Translations under genes and position numbers: made by a program | Shown: positions 45,601 to 56,274 of the stretch, in pieces | How the letters are laid out: every line of letters starts with the position of its first letter | How positions within the stretch are numbered: position 1 is the stretch's first letter | Notes under the pieces: generated by a model | Seen by the model: only the letters and a program-made list of their open reading frames with translations | Told to the model about the DNA's origin: nothing | The model's database searches: none | Assembly: GCF_033807575.1 (NCBI RefSeq) | Contig: NC_084707.1 | Coordinates: 16,974,550 to 17,038,549 of the forward strand | Reading direction: 5' to 3' | Origin: Cydia pomonella | Lineage: Eukaryota; Arthropoda; Insecta; Lepidoptera; Tortricidae | Length of the DNA: 64,000 bases

Positions 45601-45960
45601 TCTGCGTTTTAAAAGAGTTATCGCATTGTACACAAGTAAAATTTTGGTATGACGTGCCATCGCCTGGTTGAGTTGCGGCATGCATCCACTTACCGGAAAA
45701 CTACACTCCAATAGTTAGAGCACAAAATACTTATTCACAGAATATCACAAATCACTTAAAATATACAATAATGTAAATATAAAGTCCATTAAAGGCGTTG
45801 ACGTCGGCCGTCAGGATGACACGACGTAGCCCGGACAAGGCCGCAACGTCTGAAACAAAAAGATATGTTATTATTTGTTCAGTATTGGGCCTGCCCACAC
45901 TATTGCACAGTAATTCGATGGTTATTGATAAAATAAAAGCAGTTTTAGGCATCTAAGACC
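42700..45960 (-). mobile_element. RLE-type non-LTR retrotransposon, apparently full length
   Basis: Minus-strand element with one 953-residue frame (42824-45685), a 5' leader of roughly 270 bp up to about 45960 and a short 3' UTR. The ends are estimates: I cannot see a clear poly(A) tail or target duplication. Confidence 0.7.
42824..45685 (-). CDS. Retrotransposon protein: C2H2 finger, reverse transcriptase, restriction-like endonuclease
   Basis: 953 residues without a stop or frameshift. Order: C2H2 finger at C18, C21, H34, H39 (CX2CX12HX4H); RT with an A motif IDVKNAFNSVNR, B motif GCQQGDPLGPAIF and C motif YLDD at 457-460; a Cys/His region starting CSCG at 766 and running through GHHGLSC; and an endonuclease-like motif with P825-D826 and D842 (PD, 15 residues, D) in RPDGV...VWDATC. 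This is the R2-type arrangement: finger for target binding, RT for target-primed copying, and restriction-like nuclease for nicking. R2 and relatives usually have (F/Y)ADD, so YLDD and the WDATCVDT tail mark a different branch, related to the copy at 56275. Insert target unknown. It may be active. Confidence 0.85.
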   Translation of the reverse strand: MHAATQPGDGTSYQNFTCVQCDNSFKTQRGLNIHITKKHRPCISQNDAGLNLDPSFLTTPLSDPPNSIPFHLYLSELKNNVPVVKRVPRGARITVANHLSGLITKCVENNQLDDWHKLFLFSFNTLHAKNDGAISLTQKIKNNCVSNTTPHIYRPSKGCAPSTFNRTKLIESKISDGDLKGAARILFTNDVLSPDTPDTLSALRSKHPPAPSTPHSFAPPTADQACLQIGGKDIIDAIMSFKTGSAAGLDGISPQHLKDLISHSVGDSGEQLVCSLTKLINFMFSGKINTEIVPILYGANLIALTKKDGGVRPIAVGSTLRRLASKIAVRHFRSKLQSLFEPVQLGFGTKGGCEAAVHALRTYLSFDDCEIVVKIDVKNAFNSVNRDTLLTEVKDKIPELYNYLFFCYSDSSKLMYKSHELSSEVGCQQGDPLGPAIFSLAINPIIKNLKSKFNVWYLDDGTLGGDLNTVLSDLSFVRSSFENIGLDLNFSKCELFIHKSSCTLTDLKPKFDDLAPNIKLVDKDSLCLLGSPIFEESFPDYVSNSISKFKSHTNSLLEISPHYALVILKFCLFVPKFTYVLRCCPFWKHQNLLSPIDDLIKISLEMILNIQLSEPSWSQASLPIRFGGLGIRKISSVASPAFLASINSTSGLIGNILRALPTNYEITGFEDAKNAFKIACPGKQFPDNPKSQRSWDNIYCDLTYNTLLNNCTGPDHARLLAVGAREAGYWLHAHPSPNTGTFLDPTSLRLATGLRLGVSVCMPHICSCGTDVDRLGHHGLSCQKSAGRFSRHASLNDIIRRSLATINVPALLEPTGIIRDDGKRPDGVSLVPWSLGRMLVWDATCVDTLAPSHLQRTNVKAGAAAESAEILKRNKYKSLGREYHFVPFGVETLGPWGPSAHKFFGEIAKRLVDVTGDRRAGGFLAQRISIAIQRGNAASILGTMPQGPILDIS

Positions 45961-48055
45961 ATGTATAATTTGAAAAATTAGACAAAAATATTGCTGTGCA
46001 AAGTGACAGACAGATGGTTGACAGCGTTTTTCAATAAATTAATTCATTACTAAAAACATTCATAATAGAATAAATGTACATTTTAAAGAAAAATCCTGGG
46101 AATATAAAGGCAAGATGAGAGTCACATTCGAGAAACTAGTACCAGCGCTAAATCTTCGCATAATGCTACCTAGCGCATCCTGGGTGCGTTTCGTTGCTGT
46201 AGCGCAAGCGATTGTCACCTTGGCTAGGCACCCTGGGCTCCTACATGATGCGACGGGGAAAGCTCTATAGGTAGTGAGGACAACATTTTGACAATGTTGA
46301 ATTGGGGCGATAAACCTTCCATGATTATGTTACCCTGCTTCAATAAAAGCGGATGCCTCAAATATGGAAAATTTATTTTACGACCGCATTTCAGAACCGT
46401 CTTTTGTTAAATTTCAAATGTTCGCATATAAAAAATATTTGAAACGCCTTGTACTCGCCACCACACCATAAACAAAGTAAGTGGACGTTAATCATCACTA
46501 AATGTCTTTATAGTGAAGTAGCCCCATTTTATTTCAAATGTTAACGATTCATCCCCGACAGTCTCCGCATCATAAGCCTTTTCATCTGTCAAGTCTTAAC
46601 AGCCATGGAATTGGGCTATAATTTACGATTTTATCTCATACGGCACCCCGCATAGGGGTACTGGTCAGTGTTGTGAAAAAAAGTTGCAGCGGGTGATACA
46701 GGGATAATGGTGAGCGGTGACCGCCCGCAATGACCACCACGCCCGCTGTTGTGACTTGCCAAAATAGAGTCGTAATAATGAGAGATGGCCCGCGTATATT
46801 GCGCGTAATTTAGAGTGATCGCCTAACGAGTAGGCTGCGGCCCGGGGCTGTTGTCCAGCCGTGCTCCTGTTGAATTACTGCTCTAAGGGTGACTCAGTTT
46901 CACTTTTGTTGGCCACTTTACGTCCATTTTGAATTTATGACCCAGGTAGATAATAGATTAAGTTACGCCTTTTATAACTGTTTAGTTGTTATGATTCCTG
47001 TCCGTAACAACAAATGTCGATAGTGATGAGACGGATGGGTAATTATGTGGACCGTGAGGCGTCGTCGGTATCGCTAAGCTAACATCCCAGATTGATGCTT
47101 TGCGAGTCGCAAGTGCCTGACAAATAGTTGGTCCGGCGGAGGCGTCGCAAGGCGTCTTGCCATAAATAAGGATTACTCTCGTGACCACGCAGTCTTGCAG
47201 AGTGGACGCAGCACGAATCCTGTGACGTCTTCTGAGCCCGCTCGAGTCGTTTTGTTCTCGTGTCAAATGTCTGTGCTGTCCGCATCGTTTATAACTATCC
47301 ACTTGAGCCTACCCCGTCCTATGCAAGATTAGTTATATACCTTCATATACTTACGTTTGGCTGTGCTTAACGATACAACGCTTCAGCTTCAAGATTTCTT
47401 CCTTAAGTCGTGAATCTGCGTTATTTCGGCGCCTAAGCTCCGAATTACAAGTTAGGAGACGCATATCGAGTGGAGTGCGGGATGCGTTAAGCCAGGGCCG
47501 TTCGAAATTCGGCGGCGATGTTTCAATTGCAAGTGCGGCTTAAAGTCACCCCGCGAGGGAGGCGTCGAAACGCGCGTCAAACCCCGTCTTACTTACGTTC
47601 TACGCTAGCTTTACCCTTTAACCTTTAACGCTGAAGACGCTGATAATTTAACAGAAATTTTATAATTGTTTTGCTAACGTGCTGCATTTGCATGTCACCT
47701 TTTGTTCTTTTTTATTGGCCGCTAAATAGAACAAGGTGAGGGGGTGAAGTAAGGAGGAGGTGGCAAGGAGGTGGTATTTAGGCTGCTTAGTTGTTGATTG
47801 CTGCTATGTACATTTGTTAAACTGGCTGTAAATTGACACGGTCGATAGATCCGCTCCAGAATTGGCTGAGTTTGAGAGTTTAAGTCGTCAAGATAATCCT
47901 AGTTAGACTAATTGGGGTTAGTATCAAAGTTTTATTCCTAAGGTTTACGAGTAGTTATATCTTGCCATTTCAAAGTCGTGAATTGTGTTAATGATAAGTC
48001 AGAATCTGCCTTTTTTTTTATTCATCATAAAGGTACATAACATTGTGACACCACT
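45961..48055. other. No gene seen
   Basis: Two kilobases of intergenic DNA. GC-richer patches at about 46670-46870 and 47040-47320 have open frames on the minus strand (46982-47302) but no domain and no splice partner. Confidence 0.4.
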
Positions 48056-48105
48056 TTATTCGCCAAACTGCGATCGCAGTTTATTGGCGAGATAGCGCTC
48101 ATTTA
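48056..48105. repeat. Conserved hairpin repeat, copy 1
   Basis: tcgccaaactgcga / tcgcagtttattggcga is a hairpin; a similar one occurs at 58048. Confidence 0.65.
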
Positions 48106-48127
48106 TTAGTAATAATAAATAATTAAT

Positions 48128-48372
48128 AAATATTATAGGACATTATTACACAAATTGACTAATGTCCCACAGTAAGCTCAATGAGGCTTGTTTTGAGGGT
48201 ACCTACTTAGACAACGATATATAACTATTTATAAATACTTAAATACATAGAAAACACCCATGATTCAGGAACAAATATCCATGCTCATCACACGAATAAA
48301 TGCCCTTACCAGGATTTGAACCTGGGACCATCAGCTTCGTAGGTAGGGTCACTAGGCCAAACCGGTCGTCAA
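48128..48372 (-). mobile_element. SINE family 1, copy 3
   Basis: Reverse orientation; tail attatttaca side at 48128, head (gaccggtttggcctagtgac inverse) near 48372, box B as ggttcaaatcctgg. Confidence 0.85.
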
Positions 48373-48959
48373 GAATACTTATACATTTATACATTTTAAT
48401 ACGAGTATCTATGCTATGCACTTAATGATAAGCTTAGGTACGATATGTAAAGCGAACATGCATGGCGATAGTTTATAAATATAAAAACAAACAAAAACCA
48501 AATAGTCACTGGTGCTTTAACAACTAATTCAGGTTAATTTCAAAGCAATGTTATTAGGGTAAAATTTCCAGTAACGTTCTTTTTAACCTTTTTTTAAATT
48601 CATTTATTCTATATTTTTATTTTCTGCCCTTAGCAGGCTGATTTTGGTATCAAAGAGATTTAGTTATTTTGCCATAATAGTTTTTAGCAGTGTTTTGTAC
48701 AAAAAAAATTAAGCCTTATGCTCTTTGTTTTATATTTACTTTGTTTCCGCACCGTAAATTTATCATCAAAATTATTTTCTACAGATACCATATATTGCAC
48801 CTTTTGATTTATAGGAAGTATTTTACATATCTTGTACAATTTGCCGTAATTTCCTTTAAGCTTCTTTTTATTTTATTTTTATCAACTAGGTATTTCATAG
48901 ATCTTCACTGTATTTTTTTAATTTCGTCTAAATAAGTATGAAAAGTTCGACCATAAACA
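48373..48959. other. No gene seen
   Basis: AT-rich intergenic DNA. Confidence 0.45.
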
Positions 48960-49215
48960 TTAAGACCATAGCTAATGATTGAGTCCACTTACCCGTAATA
49001 AACAACGAACATTGTTTTTTTTATTAACTAAGTTATTTAAGTGGTACAATTTACCTAGGACCGAGCGGAGTTTTGAACAAACTCCAGTAACATGCGTTTT
49101 CCAGTTAAAATTGTTATCAACATGCACACCTAAATATTTATATGTACTAACATATTCTAAAGGTTCAAGCTATATCTTAAATTTGTTACTCTGTGAGTTG
49201 GTCTTGAGACAAAGA
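48960..49215 (-). pseudogene. LINE reverse transcriptase remnant
   Basis: Minus-strand reading gives YKYLGVHVDNNFNWKTHV, then VCSKLRSVLGKLYHL and LVNKK before stops. This aligns with the same stretch of the LINE at 62388-63341 (RYLGLLIDTHFNWKLHINQ, RLRAILGQFYHL). Only this short, interrupted piece survives. Confidence 0.7.
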
Positions 49216-51038
49216 TTGTATCGTAGGTATCATAATTAGTTAGTGGATGGTGTTATCTTGTCAAAGTTCCAATTACGTGTAGTAAATATGGGTGTGGGCA
49301 GCGGGCAGCGGGCCGGGACCGGCCGATGGCTAGTCTTCTCACGTCGTAGCTCGGACCCAATTACGACCCGCAATCGCCCCAATGGTAATATAGCTTTATT
49401 AAATATATCCTTGTACCTCTATGTAACTATATTCAATCCTCACGCGGTACTATGTAAGTACACTGAACACCAGACTAATTCGTCAACATGCAGTGCTACG
49501 AGTCAGTCCGTAAATAACGTCGCATCAAACACAAACCCTTCCCTTTTTATACAGCAATCAGAAATGAAAGGGTTACGTTAATATTACACCTACATATTGT
49601 GAATTCGTTACTTTTTTAAATGCCTTAATCACGGATCTACATAATAATGTGAAACGGGACTTCCCGTCCATCTGACAAGTTGATTGATGGCCACTCCTAG
49701 ATTTATTTGCTCAAAAAAGTAGCACGCCACACGTCCGCGGAGCTTTTACAGAAACGGCCGCTGTAATACCTTTGTTTCATTTTTAAATATGGGCCTTTCA
49801 TAATTAGCGTAATAAATTACAAAATGATAATAATGCGAGGGCCATCTTGTGAACGCTTACTGCCGCGCGTCAGGGGGCGCCGCCGGCGACCGCGTGTCAA
49901 TCACTCTCCCGAATGTAGAACAATTCTTATTTTGAAAAAGAATAAAAAATACGTATCACATTTATTTTCTATCTTGCTCAGTCCAGTTTGCATTGCGTTT
50001 GTGCGAGGGGAACGGGGTAATAAATCGGTCTTGTGGTAACATCTGTGCTTTATAATAGACGCTTACGTAGGCTTCTTTTCGGGGATTCGATGCGAGCCCG
50101 GTGGGATCACTTTAACATGATTGATCTGTTTATTTTACATTTTAAAGGAACATTTTTACGGTTGCTTGTCAACTTAATAACAAAGTGTTTTATTTCGGGA
50201 CATGTTAAGTTGAGTTTTATTGATAGGTTTCTTTTAACGTTATTATTTTATTCGTTGCGTCGGGTCGAAATCACAAATATTCCAAATACGCGCAGTTTCT
50301 TTAATGTTGACGTTATGCGTTTTTAAGAAAATATGTGTACATAGATATTTAGTACTTATTTAATACTTGTCTGCATTACACAATTGCTGCAATTGTACAC
50401 CACGGCAGCACTTAAAAATGGGTGGATTGTACAGTTTTATTTAAATAAATTGTGAAATAACCTCCTTATTCATAAACGTCTACTAAAGTTGACAAGACGC
50501 TAATAATCGTCTGTCCCTTTCCATCATACCAATACGTCAGAATTTTCATTAATAATATTTTTTATAGTGATACATAGCATTATAAACTACCCACTGAAAA
50601 TATTACGTTTTCATACTTTTCGATAAGTATACTTATTTTTGCTCATAAAAACTCCTCGCGATACCATCTTTCAGCCACTAAAGCCCTCAAACAGAAAGCA
50701 ATTAGGTAAGAGGCGCCGCCGAACATAAAAGCGCTACTGTCTGCCGGTGTAAACTTTGAGCCGCGTGCGCACGCCGATAACGCTATCCTAAAGCTCGCCA
50801 GACTGACAGGTGCTCGAATTACTGCTCCGTTAGTATCTTAATTGGCCGATTGTTAAATTGTATGAGATACGGATATGGTTTTAACTTTAACCTGATTTAA
50901 GAATAGACGTTCGATTGTTCAGTTTTTTATGTTCTCAGCTTTTTACAGAAATGAATAACATGCGCTGAAAAATATAACGAAAGTTACAGCGTATATGAAC
51001 GTAAATAGTACATGTAAAGTAATTTATTTACTATATGT
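49216..51038. other. No gene seen
   Basis: Intergenic. GC-richer patch at about 49280-49380 and open frames at 49243-49581, 49824-50039 and 50033-50326 have no domain I recognise. Confidence 0.4.
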
Positions 51039-51148
51039 ACACCGTGTTTTATTGAATTCCGTTAACTTCGGGGTATCGGTAAGTACGTTTAAGGAAACTA
51101 TATCGCATAGTAATTTCTTTAAAAAAACATTTATTTTAATTTTTTAAT

Positions 51149-52462
51149 TACCGTAAAACCGGGTTTCTTTAGCCCTAAGGGTAAAGATTGTCCCAAAAAA
51201 TTAAAAAGATTTAACATCCCGCCACAAAGCCAATAGACGTCCGATCGTAGCAGTTACCCTCTAAAATCATAAATGGCACTACCTACCCGCGACGTGGTAC
51301 CGTTTCCAAGTTGCTTGCGCAGGTTTCAACTTGTCAGTATCGATCAAACGTGAAGTGAGACGTACGTATATAAATGGTGTCTGCAAACTTTTGGTTAAAA
51401 CAGCGAAATAAGATTAGTTAGCTTACTAATACCTATATCTTGATACAAAGCATGTCTTTGAGAATGCTGCAATTACAATAAAAACTTATTTAGTCTTTTC
51501 TTAGAAACATAAAGTTCGTTAGTATAATCATAGTAAACATTGTCCCCCATTTCGGGGAACTTTAGCCCGCGGGTAGCTAGCCTACAAGTAATACCCATTG
51601 ATTGTACCCATCGTATTAAAATGACATAATCATACGATTATGTCATTTTAGACGAAGATCAGTTGATAGTTTTCGTTAATCCAATGATAGTTTTCGTTTA
51701 AAGACTGAATTAATTAAGTGCTGGTATCTAAATTTTAAGTTTTTCATGATTGTTGTGAGTTTTTGTTCTCTATAGGTTTAAAATAAGTGTAAGTGAGTCT
51801 TAAGTTACAAAAACGAATTGTTAGCCTACTATTTCCAACAATTATTCTCGTTAAAATGCTGTGATTTAAGAATTTGTTACGTTTTCAGTATTAAGTTTTA
51901 CTTGACTGAGATTTTGTACTTTTATTTTACTTAGAGGTAAAATATTACCATATTCTTGTTACTAATAAAGGTGATTATTATCGTATATGTTGACTAATTC
52001 TAATGATGATTCTCATTAACAGGCTGTTAATTAAGGTTTTGTTAAAATTTGAACAACTTTTATTCTATCTCAGAACTGAAAAAGTTATTTTTGTTTGATT
52101 TTTGCTCAAATAAATGTCAAATATTGTATCAAAAATTAATTCGTTTCATTTACTAGCCTACCTTAAAGAGGTTTCTTGGGTTTCTTTGTTGTTTAGATTA
52201 ATAGTGGGACTTTCTGTATGAAAATAAGTATAAAGTTCAAACTTACCCGCATCTAAGATCAACTTTGGCCCAAAAATGAAAAAATAAAAAAAAATACGCA
52301 GAAGGTTTTTTTTTTACTTTTTTTTTACGTTTACTTATCCGACGTATCCTTAAGATGCACCTAACCGTAACTAAAAATTCGGATCAAGGATAGAAACGTA
52401 ATGATCTAGAAGTATATAAAAAAATACAAGAAAAAAGGGTCATGTAACCCGACTTTACGGTA
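51149..52462 (+). mobile_element. TIR element E (nested), 1.3 kb
   Basis: TACCGTAAAACCGGGTT at the left, inverted at AACCCGACTTTACGGTA on the right, TA at the outermost bases. Interior AT-rich, no transposase. It contains a perfect hairpin at 51617-51650 and repeated phrases tttagccc...gggta and attgtccc (51169-51195 and 51541-51577). Confidence 0.78.
51617..51650. repeat. Perfect 15-bp hairpin
   Basis: taaaatgacataatc, loop atac, gattatgtcatttta. Followed by two copies of tgatagttttcgtt at about 51665 and 51688. Confidence 0.85.
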
Positions 52463-52822
52463 TTTTTTTTTTTTTTAAAGTAATTAAATGGTGCATACAG
52501 TGTTGTTGTAATACGGGCATTACATTTAACTCAACGAAACAATTGAAAACTGTGACAAATCAATGACATTTTGAACATCAATCATCCGATATAGTATTTT
52601 CGTTTAGTAGCAAATGTATTAACTCATAGTTAACACTAATCAATATGTAAACAGGCCCTAAGCGAAGTGTACACGCTCGTGAGGGCCTTATAAGATAAAA
52701 ATTAAATATTGATTATCTCCGAAATGGAGTTAATTAGAATACCGGTGTCTTTGAGAAAGTTATTTAATTTAAGCTCAGGGATGCACCCTTGAAATTAACG
52801 GAAAAAAAAACACGGTGTATAT

Positions 52823-53510
52823 GACGACCCGTCTGGCCTAGTGGGTAGTGATCCTGCCTATGAAGCCGTTGGTCCCGGGTTCAAATCCTGGTATAAGAGC
52901 ATTTACTTGTGTGATAAGCACGGAAATGTGTTCCTGAGTCATGGGTGTTTTCTATGTATTTAAGTATTTATACACCGTGTTTTTATTGAATTCCTTTAAC
53001 TCCCGGATATGGGTAAGTACGTTTAAGAAAACTAAAATGGCATAGTTAATTGAAAAAAAAAAAGTAATTAAATGTTGCATGCAGCGTTATTGTAATACGG
53101 GCATTACATTCAATTCAACCAAACAATTGAAAACTGTGACATAAGTATCAATGTCATTTCGTACATCGATAGTCCGAGATAGTACTTAATTTTAGTTGCA
53201 AATAAATAAACTCGTACTAAAAACTCATCAATATGTACACAGGCCCTAATGCAAGTGTACCCGCTCGTAAGGGCCTCATAAAAAATTGATTATCTTTGAA
53301 ATGGAGTTCATTAGAATACCGGTGTTTTTGAGAAAGTTACTTAATTTAAGCTCAGGAATGCGCCCTTGAAATTAACGAAAAAAAACACGTATCTTATATA
53401 TATAACGTTGTCACTTAGACATACTCCTAATAAAACCCCCACACTACAAGCCTTTTTGAGCTTTGTTGGACTTAGTCAATTTGTGTAATAAAGTCCTATA
53501 ATATATACTT
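52823..53510 (+). mobile_element. SINE family 1, copy 4, split by MITE family D
   Basis: Head and body at 52823-52968 (box A TGGCCTAGTGG, box B GGTTCAAATCC), then the MITE, then the SINE tail (tataacgttgtcacttagac ... gacttagtcaatttgtgtaa) at about 53398-53510. Confidence 0.85.
52970..53395 (+). mobile_element. MITE family D, copy 2 (nested in the SINE)
   Basis: Starts ACACCGTGTTTTTATTGAAT and ends in AAAAAAAACACG; the last few bases of the right end are lost. TA on both sides. About 425 bp, matching copy 1 without element E. Confidence 0.82.
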
Positions 53511-54446
53511 AGTACATACTTACACAAAGTAAAAAAAATATGGGTATGTGTATATTTATTTAAGAAAACCCTTGCTATTGAATCGAAAGTTAATTTCAAC
53601 ATTACTACAAACGACTTACTTATCTTTCTTTGCTTGCGTAATAATGTAAGTAGTGCTTTTTTATTCAATATTTATAAAGACTGAGCGCAAGCGTTTAATC
53701 GGTTTAATGCAGTTTGTGTTGCTCGTAAAGCGGCTACGCCGATGCGCTGGCGCAGAAGCTATCGGAAGCAATTACACGTCGTTCACTTTATTAATTTTCG
53801 TAACTACCCTCGCGACATCAAAGCCCGCCGCTGGCCCGCGCCCTCGCACTCAGCTGTGCCGCAAGTGAAATCGACAAGCGGATTTGTATGTTTTATTAAA
53901 AAAGGTATGTTAGTGTGTAGTGTTAAGGTATTTTATTAAAAAGTTAAAATTTCCAGTTCAGAATTTTTCTGTTAACTAAAAAATTACTCGAGCGTTTTTC
54001 AGAAATAATTTTAGATTCTTAAATTAAATATCACCATACAAGTGGTAGTAGTAAAGGCTCTCTAACCTTACGTATAACTAATACTATACTTCTGGCATTG
54101 TATAAATTATATCGTTTAAATGTATATTTTTTATGGTCGAAAAATGATTTCAAATGTTTTGATCTAACTACTGATAAGTATAAAATTCTCATTTTCATTA
54201 GCTATGTATAACGAAAAAAATGTGCATGATCAACTGATTACAACACACTAAGTCACTTAGGTATAGATATAGGTACTTTATAATGGAGACAGTAGGCCTA
54301 GCCTTGGTAATAAAATAACCGAGACTAGGCAGTAAATCAGTCTTAAAAGATTGAGAGCCCAACTGATTAGCGTTCACTAGTTCTTGTTAAAAGTCTTATT
54401 AGAAACTAATACACGCAGAGGGTCATTGTCATAGTTACATATCTAG
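53511..54446. other. No gene seen
   Basis: Intergenic. A GC-rich patch at about 53720-53880 has open frames in two phases (53653-53939) but no domain and no splice partner. Confidence 0.4.
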
Positions 54447-54841
54447 AAGCTAGCTCTTTTGGCCAAACTCCGTGAATACTATTCCTATAGATACACATGG
54501 GAAAGGTGTTGCGGAAAGTATAAAAAAATTGGAAATTTCACAAGAATCAAAGAAGATTCCATTTTAGAAAAGGTAAATTTCATTTCCGATGCAGAAATGA
54601 GAGAAGTTGTCAAAAAAGCTCTACTACTACTAAGTAACTGGTTTCATGTAACTTGCGCCACATGGTATTTTGTACCGGCGCTTCTGTTTGCCTCGCCGAA
54701 ACCCTTGAAGACGCAGCACTCGCCTGGCACCGTCCCGTCCTTTGATCTTGACGCGACACTTAAATACTTCTTCGGCTACTTTGAAACACGACTGTACTCT
54801 ATATCTATGACTGGATGCAAACGTAATGATAGATGTATAAG
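54447..54841 (+). CDS. Possible chemoreceptor-like exon (low confidence)
   Basis: An open stretch of about 130 codons with no start codon of its own. A candidate acceptor (ctattcctatag, to 54490) and donor (ataag|gtaact, at 54842) would make it an internal exon. It includes a hydrophobic helix preceded by charged residues (EMREVVKKALLLLSNWFHV, then TCATWYFVPALLF) and later FDLDATLKYFFGYFE. This layout of helix, loop and P.DLD...Y..GY recalls insect odorant receptors, but I see no diagnostic motif and no neighbouring exon. It may be a pseudogene fragment or chance. Codon use is unremarkable. Confidence 0.3.
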
Positions 54842-54942
54842 GTAACTTTTGAGAAATTTAGTAAAGAGGCAATATGAATAAAACCCGGAAAAGGAATCAA
54901 CTTAGCCTTACAGATCGTGTAATAATAGTACATTATGATGAA

Positions 54943-55268
54943 GCGCTGGTGGCCTAGCGGTAAGAGCGTGCGACTTGCAATCCGGAGGTCGCGGGTTCAA
55001 ACCCCGGCTCGTACCAATGAGTTTTTCGGAACTTATGTACGAAATATCATTCGATATTTACCAGTCGCTTTTCGGTGAAGGAAAACATCGTGAGGAAACC
55101 GGACTAATCCCAACAAGGCCTAGTTTACCCTCTGGGTTGGAAGGTCAGATGGCAGTAGCTTTCGTAAAAACTAGTGCCTACGCCAAATCTTGGGATTAGT
55201 TGTCAAGCGGACCCCAGGCTCCCATGAGCCGTGGCAAAATGCCGGGACAACGCGAGGAAGAAGAAGGA
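54943..55268 (+). mobile_element. SINE family 2, copy 2
   Basis: Complete copy: head with box A TGGCCTAGCGG and box B GGTTCAAACCC, body with cagtcgcttttcggtgaagg, end near gacaacgcgaggaagaagaa. Pol III-driven RNA likely; not a real tRNA. Confidence 0.88.
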
Positions 55269-56268
55269 GATTATACAAGTGTGCTAAATTGGTCATTACA
55301 CACATACGACGTTTTTCAACACACTTGCGAGGAAAAAACAAAACTTATAAATTAGTTTTTTTTTTGTCAAAACAGTAAAAGTGCAATTTTCAAAATGGTG
55401 GCTCACAGTTTTAACATCGATTAATTGCACCAAAGCGTGCTGGGCTTGTAGGCACTTGTTCGCCAGTTCATTGAAGTAAGCTACCAACACGTTTTTCAAG
55501 AAAGACTGGGCGTTTTTGCTGATTTTCCACTGAACTATATTTCCAATAAAAGTTTCATATATGCCGCCAATTATTTTTCACCCGATTTTGATGGTAAAAG
55601 GCTATCGTTCTCGGCTCTTGCCTCTATTAGTATTACTGGCAGCGTCAATTTTATGTGTTCTTCATTTTCAATGCTTGAAAATGACATTTTCGTCAATATA
55701 AAAACTAAAAACATGCAAAACTACCTATTCCAATGTTATGTCAAATACGGAAAATGGCTAGCGCGTTTTTTTTTTCGCACGATTCTAATGCGCACGCAAG
55801 GCAAAGGCGCGAACGAAATCGACAAACAGCCAATAAAAAAAATCTAAAATGCTAATATTTTCGTATTTCTATTCGAAGGATGGAGATCAAATCGATTAAA
55901 TATTATGTTTATTCATCAATGTAATTTACGAGATAATTTAATCTATAAATTATGTTTGGTGTGATAAAACCTCTTTGAACTAATATTTGAAAATTGCTTA
56001 AAAAATATTACTCGACCTAATTAAGAAGGCTCCGTTTCCAGGCATGTTATTAGCAATCAGTTACCTTCTTAACTCAGTCAGATAACATAATGAAAAAGCA
56101 CAAGTGTTAATATACTGAAAGCACGCGTGTTTAATATCTAAGATTATGAGCCAGAAATCGGTGGAATAAAAACGTCGTTTTGAGCAAGTGTGTTGAAAAA
56201 TTCTAAATATATATTGTAATTGTAATTTAACTTTTTTACACATATGTAATAGATTATAATACCAATCT
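55269..56268. other. No gene seen
   Basis: AT-rich intergenic DNA; open frames at 55653-55847 and around have no support. Confidence 0.45.
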
Positions 56269-56274
56269 AACCTT

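Larger units (their letters stand above)
51039..52818 (+). mobile_element. MITE family D, copy 1, split by TIR element E
   Basis: Ends ACACCGTGTTTTATTGAATT and GGAAAAAAAAACACGGTGT are inverted, with TA at both sides when the terminal A/T is counted as target. The second copy at 52970 is the uninterrupted version and shows where element E went in. Confidence 0.82.

Noticed and set aside
45752..45952. Separate small gene before the LINE
   Set aside because: More likely the LINE 5' leader; no domain.
46982..47302. Arg/Thr-rich minus-strand frames
   Set aside because: Two overlapping frames, neither with a domain; GC-rich patch by chance.
53653..53939. Two overlapping GC-rich frames
   Set aside because: No domain and no splice partner.
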